DNA of 64,000 nt from assembly GCA_030248215.1 (NCBI GenBank), contig JASANG010003130.1:372001-436000 (forward strand), in the 5' to 3' direction. The position numbers and the translations under genes were made by a program. Of the stretch, positions 31,021-41,900 are shown one piece after another. The notes under the pieces are model-generated. The model had not been told where the DNA came from. It saw only the letters and a program-made list of their open reading frames with translations, and made no database searches. Origin of the DNA: Enoplolaimus lenunculus. Its lineage: Eukaryota > Nematoda > Enoplea > Enoplida > Thoracostomopsidae. Each line of letters opens with the position of its first letter. Position 1 is the first letter of the stretch.

Positions 31021-31439
31021 CAGGGCGGAACCGGAATTTCGGTTTCGACGTAGAATCCGGTATTTTTCACTATCCGGTATCAGTATTAAATCTGCTATTT
31101 TGACACCATATTTTCAAGTATTCTTGGTGTAAATAGTTTTGCGATTCAAAAACTACAGTTTAAATTTCAAATGATTTTTATTATTTTCGAAAAAAAAGTT
31201 GGTAGGAACCCGAAGTGAGCGAAATTTAATAATTCAATGAAATACCCTTAAAATAAAGGTTAAACGCTTCAGTTTAAGACGTAGAAAGTGTCATTTTATA
31301 TTTGATGATGAAACGCTAGAAAAAGGTCGTATGGAAGAATTATTGTCCTAAGTGAAATTGTGCTAAAAAGTAATTATCGGTAAACGCAGCTATGTTTCAC
31401 TATCGGGTTCGAGAATTTTTTAATTCCGGTTACACCCTG
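31021..31439. mobile_element. hAT-like CAGGGCGGAACCGG element
   Basis: Ends cagggcggaaccggaatttc and taattccggttacaccctg. Flanks gttagaag / gttaatac agree only at 5 of 8, so it is older. Confidence 0.72.
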
Positions 31440-31514
31440 GTTAATACAAAATAACGAAAATAAATAAATATGCAATCATTCAATATCAGACTCAACATAC
31501 ATAAAGCACATTTT

Positions 31515-31576
31515 TGCTTGCGCCCAATCTCACAGAAGACAGGCGTTTACGATGACCGCTGAGCTATATCAGCTTA
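31515..31576 (-). ncRNA. tRNA-like fragment, possibly SINE-derived
   Basis: On the minus strand gctgatatagctcagcggtc has a good box A (TAGCTCAGCGG) at the right place after a 7-nt arm. A box B is not recognisable downstream and stems do not close, so it is not a working tRNA. Confidence 0.22.
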
Positions 31577-31966
31577 ACGCTCGACGCCGAGGGACCTCTC
31601 ACGTCTTGTGGAGATTCTATTCTGCGCATATATGTATGAATTGTTAAACACTACGTACTAGCCCGTGTTCTATTTGTAGTTACAATTTAGTGGCTCTATG
31701 AAAAAAGGGTTAATTTTCAAGGTAAAATTTTACGGCATCGTTCACTGTTCAGTTTTTATAGTTGGACCGGCAGTTTTGGTTGATGATTGTGTCGATTTTG
31801 AGTCACAATAAGTGTAACATTATTTCAAAATTAATTCCAAAGTACGAAACCTGTTACAATGTTTAAGCTGTTGTCTACACCTCTGTAAAATCTTTGATTC
31901 ACAGATGCATTAGATTCATGCACGAAAGGCTAACCTAGAAATACGAGTCTTCAATGTTATATTTAG

Positions 31967-32369
31967 GAGGGTGTAACCGGATATCCGTTACCGCTTCCGG
32001 AAAAAATCAGTGTCCGTTTCCGTTATAAAAATAACGGAAATTCTGTTATTTTTTCGTTCAAAATTAGTTATAAATGACGTATATGTTTCGTAATTTTTCG
32101 TTACAGATAAGCTGCAATTGTTTGAAATGCAATAAAAACTACGAAATTGATCGAAAATCTTAAAATTTGCGATGCATCCGCCATTTTTTGTTTAAAAATT
32201 TTGAAAGATCGGTGAAGATTTGCACGCCTCAATTGTGTTGGCAGAAATATAAAACATTTTTGGCTTCTATATACTTCAATATCTGTTTTTCGTTTCCATT
32301 TCCGTTCTTTTGACCACTATAAATTTTCGTTTCTCGTTTCCGTTATTTCTACAACCTGTTTATACCCTG
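31967..32369. mobile_element. hAT-like AGGGTGTAACCGG element
   Basis: Left agggtgtaaccggatatccg, right acaacctgtttataccctg. Flanks atatttag / atattgaa agree at 6 of 8. The interior matches 29133 and 32909. Confidence 0.78.
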
Positions 32370-32908
32370 ATATTGAAAGCTTTGAACAAAAAATTCATAC
32401 TCTATGATTGATACTTTCCAATGGATTGATCTTAAAATTTTATATCTCAACTATTCTACGCATACGTTATTTAACGATTGAGACACAAAAAATAAACACT
32501 ATATATACATTATACGTGTATACATACACAATGCAAAATTAAAGCAACTAGACCGGTGAACAACAGAAACAAAGCAAATTTTAACAAAAAATTCAAATAA
32601 ATTGAGATAATACTCGTTTATAACAGCGCTTTTATTAAAATTTCAGTTTTAGTGAATAATCTGTGCTAAAATATTCTCAAATGTCTGTAGCATCTACTGT
32701 TAGTGAGCCATTAGTTTACAAATAAGCTGCTGACAATGAACTTTCGTACGGGAACAGGCAGACTTGGTTAAAATTTTATTAACAATTTGAAGCTTTCAAT
32801 TGGCGGAGTTGCTGATCAACACTTGGTAGTATATGCTAACACGTATGAGAATATAAAATTGTGAGTTTAGCGTTTTGTGAAACCAAAAATTCATATTTGA
32901 GTTACTAC

Positions 32909-33267
32909 CAGAGTGTAACCGGATATTTGTTTCCGTTTCCGTTCAAAATCAGGGTCCGTTTCGGTTTTCGTTATAGAAATAACGGAAATTCTGGTTATTT
33001 TAACGCTCAAAATTAGTTAATATTAATCAGGTATATATCTCACAATTTTTGTTACAGATATGATGCAATAGTTCGAAATGAAATAAAAATAACAAAATTC
33101 ATCCAAAATCTTAAAAATTTCGACGCATCCGCCATTTTTTCTTTAAAAATTTAGAAAGCCCGGTGAATATTTGCACACCACAAATGTATTGGCATTAAAA
33201 TAAAAACATCTTTGATACATTATCCAGTTTTACGTTTCCGTTATTTTTACTATCGGTTTACATCCTG
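32909..33267. mobile_element. hAT-like CAGAGTGTAACCGG element
   Basis: Left cagagtgtaaccggatattt, right actatcggtttacatcctg. No target duplication left. The middle keeps ttacagatatgatgcaat and atttcgacgcatccgccat, as in its relatives. Confidence 0.72.
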
Positions 33268-33305
33268 GCAGTTGAATAAAATTTGAAAGATAAACAATAT
33301 ATACA

Positions 33306-33514
33306 TACACTGCAAAAAATGGTGAGCCAAATCGACTGTCTCCGAAATAGGCTGTACGGGACTATACAAACTGAGTCAAATTCGACTGGCGAATTTGATT
33401 TTGCCAGAGTCGAATTTGACGCGGGCAGAATCGAATTTAACTCAGTTTGCATAGTCCCGTAGAGCCTATTTCGGAGAGAGCCAATTTCACTCACCATTTT
33501 TTACAATGTAGCTT
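33306..33514. mobile_element. hairpin MITE, GAGTCAAATTTGACTC family, copy 1
   Basis: About 90-bp arms, nearly perfect inverted repeats: acactgcaaaaaatggtgag against tcaccattttttacaatgta. Internal gactatacaaactgagtcaa occurs in both arms. Confidence 0.85.
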
Positions 33515-34051
33515 TGCAATACTAGTTAATCTACAAATTTTTTTATCACCTCCATTTTACAAAGACCATGGTGTAAATGAATAAATGATTGTTAAGTAAT
33601 GACTTAAAAATTGTGCGAAATAGGTTTGGACACCGTATAATCAAATTGTTGATCCCAAAGTTTTCCTAATGGAACAATTACAGGGACGCTCTCAGATCTT
33701 ACAACATGAAATCTAACGCGGATAAACGCCAGGTTCTCCAGGTTTAAAGGACCAACGATTAAACTTATAGCTGTGTTATTTTTAAGGTTTACAAAGGCTA
33801 GTAGCTGGAGGTGGAGGCAAATGTGCTGAGCCGAATAGATATATTCGGACCATATCGCTTAGAAAAGTGTTAGCTTCACCTGTAAGCCCTCATCAATCAA
33901 CAACATACCCCCTTCTAAATGGCATCTAGCATGTTTGAGCTGACTACGGGCCTTAATTAGCATTATTAATTATAAGTGTAATGGAAATATAACACAGAAC
34001 AGATTGCGTTAAACGCGTATTAAATTGAAACAAAGTGACAAAGAAAGATAC

Positions 34052-34468
34052 ATTTTTGAAACACAAACCAGATCAAGTTCTTATATATAAATATATATAT
34101 AATATAAATATATATACATATATATGTATATATATTAATAATTTTAGTTCGGTACTTGAACACTTTCGCCCGACATCTATGGTATAGGTTTACGCTTAGA
34201 CGGCTGATACATAGGCTTAGTTTTAGGCTTTTTTATACTAAAGTAGGCCTTTTCCTAATATTTTTGAAACACAAACCAGATCAAGTTCTTATATATAAAT
34301 ATATATATATAATATGAATATATATATACATATATATGTATATATATTAATAATTTTAGTTCGGCACTTGAACACTTTCGCCCGACATCTATGGTATAGG
34401 TTTACGCTTAGACGGCTGATACATAGGCTTAGTTTTAGGCTTTTTTATACTAAAGTAGGCCTTTTCCT
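34052..34468. repeat. 208-bp direct tandem duplication
   Basis: attttttgaaacacaaacc-type start at 34052 and 34260, each with a (TA)n tract, then ttagttcggcacttgaacac, tacgcttagacggctgatac and ctaaagtaggccttttcct. The two copies differ at a handful of sites. Confidence 0.93.
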
Positions 34469-34518
34469 ATTTCTAACTTGTAATTTATGCCTGTGGGGGA
34501 AATGTACAAGAGCCATCA
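34360..34518. mobile_element. GCTCTTGTACACTTTCGCC family MITE, with left arm duplicated
   Basis: cacttgaacactttcgcccg to gtgggggaaatgtacaagagcc. Its left arm lies inside the 208-bp duplication, so the left end exists twice (34155 and 34363) and the right end once. Confidence 0.6.
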
Positions 34519-34797
34519 GTTTACATTGCGAAAAATGAATGTTTTGAACCAGTTCAACCAAATAGCGGCGCGCGGTAAGTATAGCGCAACCATAACACTT
34601 TCAATCAATATTTGCCATTCAGTATTTTGCAATGTTTCGATATTAAACACATCAGCATGTTACTGTACAAAGATATCATGCATCTAAAACCCAAGTCACT
34701 AACCAATGTCTTGGAACTATCTTCAGAATACACATTGCTATCTGTTTGGTTTTGTTTATTGTTTCAAATTACGTTGACATCAACAAATTACTGTAAA

Positions 34798-34803
34798 TTT
34801 ATT
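34798..34803 (-). terminator. possible poly(A) signal of the large minus-strand gene
   Basis: AATAAA on the minus strand about 285 nt past the stop at 35087. A second copy is at 34755-34760. A MITE (34868-35081) lies between stop and signal. Confidence 0.4.
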
Positions 34804-34867
34804 TTTATAACTTAATAATACTAGCGCAACACAAAAAATTGCAACATTACACTAAATAAGAGCCGAA

Positions 34868-35081
34868 ATTCTCAAATGTGTGCAACACCTATGACCAGTT
34901 GGTGATAATTGATGTAGCTTTCGAACCAGTGAATGGTGAAGTTCGAAATTAGCAGACTGTTCGAATTTTGTTTGCCCTACTTCTGCGGCAATTTTAAGGC
35001 ATGCAGTTGCAATGGTTCGGCAGTTTGACAATCTATCGCTAGATGGTGATAGGTGCTGTACACATCTGAGAACATGGGCCA
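34868..35081. mobile_element. TATTCTCAAATG family MITE, 3' of the large minus-strand gene
   Basis: attctcaaatgtgtgcaaca to gctgtacacatctgagaaca. Its edge is about 6 nt from the stop codon at 35087. Confidence 0.7.
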
Positions 35082-35086
35082 GCGTT

Positions 35087-35910
35087 TCAAGTCGTTTTTG
35101 TCGGATCGGTATAATGCAACGATGCATTACTTCCACGGTTCGTGCTACCCACCACAGGCGTTTGTCCTACGCCTCCTGGTGAGCCTCCGGACATACTTCC
35201 GCTACTGCTGCCTTTTCTAAGCCAGGTGCTCGACGCTGATTGGTCAGTGGGTTCAAATGATGCTCCAGTTCTGATTGGTTCATCGTGATGTTCCATATCA
35301 ACGTCATTGTCATCATCATCATCATCTCCGAATACCATTGTTGCGTGTCCGTTTAGACCACCTCCATCAAGGCGATCTAAATTCAACGACTGGCTCATCA
35401 TAGGCTCTTGAGTACCCTCACGTGGACTAGTATGCTCAATATACATCGATTGCGTCATTAAATCAGAACCAGTAGGGTCCACAGTACCGCGACCTCCCGA
35501 CACAATATCTCCAGTCCGCGATAAAAACTCGTTCAGTGTGTTGGTGGTACCCCCTCCGCCCGTTGGTGATTGAACACTGCCTGTAAGGCTTGACTGTAGA
35601 TGTGAAGTAATATCCGCATCATTTTGAGTGAAATAATTATTATTTGGATCATTATCAGCGTTATATACACCGTTACCCCTAAAATCACCGGAATAATTTG
35701 CATTTTCGTCTTGGTCGCCTTCTGAGTTATCAGGACCGCGACCTTCCATATATGACGTGGTCATGACGTCATTCTGATGTAAAGATGATGTCATTATTAC
35801 GTCATCGCCAGTTACAGTAGGACTGGCCGCGCATATTGTTTCAGCGGATACGTCTTGCGGTGCGTAATGATGGGACGTGTCCGAGGGGTCGGCGAACGAA
35901 GTGGCAGTGT
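35087..35910 (-). CDS. last exon, Gly/Ser/Asp-rich tail
   Basis: 274 codons and stop after a catttcag acceptor. The sequence is low-complexity, with a GDDDDDDNDVDME acidic run and SSSGSMSGGSPGG. Two donor-like sites (ggtagc, gtaatg) lie close before the stop, so the last 15-20 codons may be read-through into an intron. AATAAA on the minus strand 280 nt further on supports a terminal exon. Confidence 0.8.
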
Positions 35911-38900
35911 CTGAAATGTTATGTGAAATTTGGTTCAACACAATCAAAATATCTTTTATAGTAGTTTTGCTTTTAAGTCTACCGCAAGAGGTGTTTTCGA
36001 AACGGCGCTGCAAGATTTACACCAATGGTCATCTAAGCTACGCAATGTTTACCTCCACGCCGATTGCTGCCGTGCCTGGCCATATTGATGACCATGGCTA
36101 AATTGTTGTCATGGCTACGACATATGTGTCTACTGAACAGAATGGTACTAAACTGTTATAAATTTGAATATTTTAAAACTGTACACAGCGAAATATCTTA
36201 CATCGAACTCAACTTACGTCATCTGACAGCTTAGCCGCCGCCAAAATATTAATGGGGTGTGCAAGTGAGGTCCACTGAAGAAATTGCTTAATAAAAGTTT
36301 CTGTAGTTGCAAAATTCCCTAAACAGCATTTTCACGAAATACCCATACACAATTGATTAAAGAACGCAGGGAGCGCTGTTGTATTTTGCTGCATATACCA
36401 GAGTGTGTCCATGTGTCAGTATATTCAATGGCCCATGTTAGTTATAGAGATTTGCCGACTTAGCATAAGGCTGCACCTAAAATCTTAATGCTAACGCTTT
36501 AGCCTGTTCCTATAAGATTACCAGTTTCTGAATGTCCAGTCCCATTGTATTCTCTTGGGCAGTCCCATATTCATGACAGCGGTCAACTCAATTACCATTT
36601 ACTTACTATCGTGTGGTCCAACGCCATAGTCTTCAGTGATCGGTGCTTGAACTGGCGGCGGAACAATATCATCTTCAACAGTTTCCATCGGTCTAGGACT
36701 GCTTTTTCGACTACTTCCGCCACTGTCATGACCTCCAGGTTGTATGATTCTGGCACTACCACCGTCATCTGCCCGATCAGACCTCGCAGATCCGTTCGGC
36801 TCGTTTCTATCACCCCCGCTGTCTTCATCTTCATCTCGATCGCCCATAATTTTATCCCTCATCGTTGAAATAAAGTCAGAGAACACCCCACCAGCTGGTT
36901 CCACTTCTGCTTGTTTGAATTCTGTTTCGTGAGATCTGCTTTCCATTTCCGGTTCATCAATTTGTTGTGTGTACTGCCCTGGAAATGACCCTGCGTTTCG
37001 ATCTTCGTCTGTATTCCGTTTTGGACTTTCTAGTTCATTATCTTCCTTTACATCCGCGTGCACTGTTTGATACTCATTGTCGACTTTTTGATGTTCATGC
37101 TCGTGCTGTTTTAAGTCGTCCTGTTCTTCGGCGGAAAATTGCCTTACCTGCTGTTCGCCGGTTCCCTCCGAAAATCGTACGACGCTTTCTTTTTCTTCCT
37201 GGCCAGTCTCACTCCTTGCGCTCGGTTGGCCATCGTTTTGTTGCGTTGTTTTTGTGAAAAAGTCATCTTTGTCAAATATGTCAGTTTTCGATATTTCAGG
37301 CGACCCAGTCTTGTTGTCGGTCAATGATTGTTCCAATGGATGACTACTAGAATAATGCTGAAATTCGGCTTCCTCATGACTGGAATGAGTTTGAACCATT
37401 GAGTGATGAGATTCTGCATCGATATCATCTCCTTGATTTGAGGAGGTCAGAGGCAATCGAAATTGTTCCATGTCATAAGCGTGAGGTATCGGTTCTTGTG
37501 CAGTATGATGTTCACCATAATCATTTCTATCTACCACCTGCTGCAAATCTTGTTTTTCACGACTGCTGTTTGATTCTTGTTCTGCTCCTGGTTCATAAGT
37601 AGCTTGTTCTCGTGATTGCATTTCTGATTGTTCGATAACCTCATTGCTTGGAGAACGTGGATCAGGGCTCAGTGACCTGCTGCCCGCTTCATTTGCTTGT
37701 CTGTTGTTAGCAGCCATGGCGTCGTCGTGTTTGGTCGGAATTTCAAAATGAGTAAATATTTCTCGAGGTGATATATTGCTTCGATTAGATGGTCTTGGGG
37801 AAGATTGAGAACCTTGAGATGTCGGCGATTCCACATCAGACCTTCTTTCAACCTCGTATTCGGGTTTCCTGTCTTGCAGAAGATTACTATCAACAACATC
37901 ATCTGTAGACCGATCAGCTAAATTTTCTTGTGACAGCCGTTGCTGAATTGTTTGAAAAGCTTCTGCTTCCGCCGCTCGTTCAATGTTTTCGCCGACAATT
38001 TCGTGAGCGCTACTCTGAATTGGTTCTTGTTTGTCGAAATCATGATGCAAAGTGTGGCTGTCATCAGTAGGGCTATGCGTTTGACCAACCTTTATTTCTG
38101 GTTCTTCAACATCTGGCAGGCTATCACGATGGCCTGCAGCCCGGCCGGCAAGGTTTGTCACCGATATTTCGCTGCCGTTTGCAGAAGATTTTCGATCAAC
38201 AGGCGCGGCTACATAGCTAGCAGGTGATTCAGGTCGTGGCGCTGCAGTGTAGCTAGCTGGTGATTCAGCACGCTGAGCCACGTCATCTGTTTCCAATCGA
38301 GGAGAATGTAGCCCTTGTGAACCGTGGCTACTACGTCGTTCGTCACCAAACGTTCTAGGGATATCCCTAGTCTCAGAAGCATCAGAAATTTTTTCAGTCA
38401 GTTCAATATTTTCAGGCGAAACCGGGCCAGGGCTTGAAGTCCTCGGACTTGTTTCCAGCTCGGTGACGTGTGCTGTCGAAGCGGCATATTTGTTTTCATA
38501 GTAGTCTTTGTTTAGCTCGTGTTCTGCACCGGGTAATTCTTGCTCTATTTTAGATTGTTTGTCATAGTCTTGTCCTTCACTACGCGCATCAGAGTCTCGC
38601 CGTTCATATTGCTGGTGATGTTTTTGGAACATGCTCTCGTGTTCAGGTTGTGTATTCCAATTTTGATGCTCTGCTTCTTGGTTGGCAAACTCTTGTTGAT
38701 GTTGATACTGTTCTTGTTGTATGTGCTCTGATAAATCACGGTGATCATCACTATCTTGACGAATATAAGTGCTTGTCAACATTGGATCAGTATTGTTTGT
38801 AACTTGTCTGTTTTCTGTTTTAGTTGTGTCCAAATGTTCCAAATTGAATGTACCACTATCATGTCTCGGTGAATCACTTGTGTCTTTATTTTCTCTTGAT

Positions 38901-41900
38901 TGAACGTCCTCTTCACCTGCGACAATCTGTGACTCGTGTAGCGATAGCACTTCGCCCTCTGGAGTAACTTCGGTGAAATGAGTAGGTTCTCCTATTTCAC
39001 TGCTTGTTGTAACCGATGCCCGCGGTGACATGTGAAGACCGCTTTCATGATCAGATGTTTCTCTTTCGTGTGAGTACTGATGCTCTGAGTCTACTGATTC
39101 GTCTTTGATCTCGTCGGGTAAAGGACCTTCAGATTTACGTTCACCTTGGTTGTCGTAGTCGGCTTGTCCTGGTCCCGAATAGCGTTCTTCAATCCGAGGT
39201 GAGATGTCTTGGCTACCAGGCTCTCCGGCGTGTCCAGATACCGAGCTGGTCGGCTCTGATTGTTGATCTTCTGTAGGTGGGGTCGGCTCAGCTTCAAAGC
39301 CCATATCAGATACCCCTACGGTATGTTCTACGAGCGTTGGGCTACCAATGACGATTTCTGGAGCTGGTTGGCGTTCAGCGCTTTCATACGATGGTTGCAG
39401 ATCGTTTTCGTTGACTGGCTGATTCTGCAATTGTTCTGCGTTGTCACTTCGTTCTATAATTGTTTCTGTCGGGTCATGTTGTTGGCTGTCAGATATCTCC
39501 CCACCGCGATGAGGGTATTCTTCCTCGGTTTGTTGCTTATTTTGTGTAATATCGTCGGCTGGAATTATTTCTTGATTCACGACGGATTCGCTGGTTATTT
39601 CTTCCAAACCCTGTCTATCGTTGCCAAACTGGTTCTCTATTCGCGCTTTTGCTGCTGCAACTGATGCAGTAATCCGGCTAAATATATCGTCAGCTTCTGT
39701 TTTGGGTTCGCCTTCTGGTTTCCGAGGGTCAGCCATTTCGTCGTGTTGCGGTGATACGTGAGACGGTATCGGCTCTGAAATATTAGTCCAAGTTAAATAT
39801 AAACGCCTGCGAATACCCACAAGTGTAAATCTGAGCCTAATTCTGAAGCATCCCACTGTCTAAGTCCCCAGTCTACCTGTCTAGACCTCTGTATTCAACA
39901 TGCGTAGAAGTATTAAAACACAGCAAATAGACATGTTTGTTGCAAAGCTTTGCAAGCTACGGTTTTCACTATAAATTACGGTTAAGACTTGGATAAAATT
40001 CGATAGCAAAAAATACCTCAACTGTAATAATTCACAGTTGTTCTGTAATTAGATAAGATTAGGTGCATATACTGTAAATTTCAGCTAGTTGATTTTAATT
40101 CAGAATGAGTTGAATCATTCAGTCTGAGTTAGCATTATCAGAACTCAGAATTTTAAGTTGATTCAATTCATTCTGAGTTAATTAATCAACTCACCCAGAG
40201 TCAACTAAACTCAGAGTGAAAATATACTCAACTAAGAGTCAGTTAGTGTTTACTGATATTAATTCAGAAATAACCAATTCGCTAATTGAATTAATTAATC
40301 AACTCATTCGCATTTACATTGAATTTAAATGTGAACAATAAATGTCGTAAACTGTTTACAGCAGGGAATGTGACTTATATTTCTAAACATGTTCTTTCAG
40401 TCCATTAGATTTTAATACAGTTTTATCAACGTAAACCAAGTTGTTGCAAGCATCAGGTGCCGAGTGAAGAACTCCCTTACCCCTCTGTAGTAGTGCTCAT
40501 ACCCTTACTTATTGGGCCTTACTTCAATGGAATGCCCCTTGTACATCGTATGGTGTCTCGGTGATCTATCCGAGATGGGCTTTTCGAGGCGCAGCCTCGG
40601 CACTGTAAACAGCATTTCATTTGATTTGCTATCTTTAATGTATAAAATTGATATTTCTTCCTCATGCGTGAAATTTAATATTTTTGACCCGTGTTTTTTA
40701 CAGTCGTGCCGCAGCCGGACTGCAATGGAATAGGCTTAGACTTTAGACTAATTTTATGTTTAAGCTTTACGGCAGAGTTTAGTTTGAGATTTATGGATTT
40801 GGCTAGAGATTAATCTTAGGAATATCATTGAGTTTTTTTACTTTTATGTTCAATCAAAAACATTTGGATACATGATCATCTCACTAAATTATAAGTTAAT
40901 TTTTTAACCTGGGGGAATTTCTTCAGGCTGCGCGGCAACAGGGCTGTGATGTTGTTCAGATTCCAACGGTGCCGCGACGTCAACATCAGAGTCAAAAATT
41001 CCGTCATTTTTCAAACTTTCGGCAGAATATGCTGGAACAATCGGAGCAGGAGCTGTTGTTGGTTCTGACGGCGGTGATGCTTCTTGCTTCTGCGGTTCTA
41101 AAATTTTAACCCCGATGTAGTATTAATAGCTGCAGTTGAGTGTCAAAGATGCCGGTTGCAGTGTTGAACGTAGGTTTTCAGCTGAATTTGACATTTGTAA
41201 AACCTTTTCAATTGAAATGAGACAACTTAGTTTAGACCCCTGTATAACTCACATAATTTTTCAGTAGTGCGAAGTTTGAACATAAAGTTGAAAATCACGA
41301 ATTTCGACTGCTTATATCGAAAAACATGCTTAGTTTTGAACTAATGTGTATTAACCGTGTTGAAAAATATACAAGCTATACATATTAAAAAGCGCACGAA
41401 TGTGATTCAAGCGTTACTTAGTGCATTTAGTGGCTCGCTCCCTTTGCTTGTCACGTTTCTTCAACCGGGACACGCCCCAGCGTATGTGTCTTCGCTCGTT
41501 TTTTGAATTATGTGCAGCATTCAAGGTCAGTGGCGATTTGGAATTAGTAATTTTAGTAAAACCTAAATGTGTGAAATAACATTTCGGATTTAACGAACCT
41601 TTAACTTGTTTTGGTCGCTTATCCTTTGAAGGCTTTCGTTTTGCTTTAGCCACGGGTTTTGAGGCCGCTTCTACTGCTGATTGCTGGTGCTGTTGTTGTT
41701 GTTGTTCTTGTTTCTTCTTCGGCGTTGCTTTGGGTCTTTCAGACTCCGGTTGCGGTCGTTGCTTTCTCTCGCGACGAGAAATTTGACGAGCAGACGAGCC
41801 TAAAGATAAATTAGCAAACACGTGTAAAATTTTGGTCTGATAAAGTTTTTTAACTTAAAAACTTAAGGTTATTATTTTAGAAACAGTGTGGGAATAAAAG

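Noticed and set aside
35087-35136. Start codon candidates and a separate small gene at 34852-35136
   Set aside because: Antisense or same-strand reading of the TATTCTCAAATG element; no independent support.
36545-39664. Plus-strand frames opposite the large acidic exon
   Set aside because: They are antisense shadows of a 1,056-codon exon that splices in phase at both ends.
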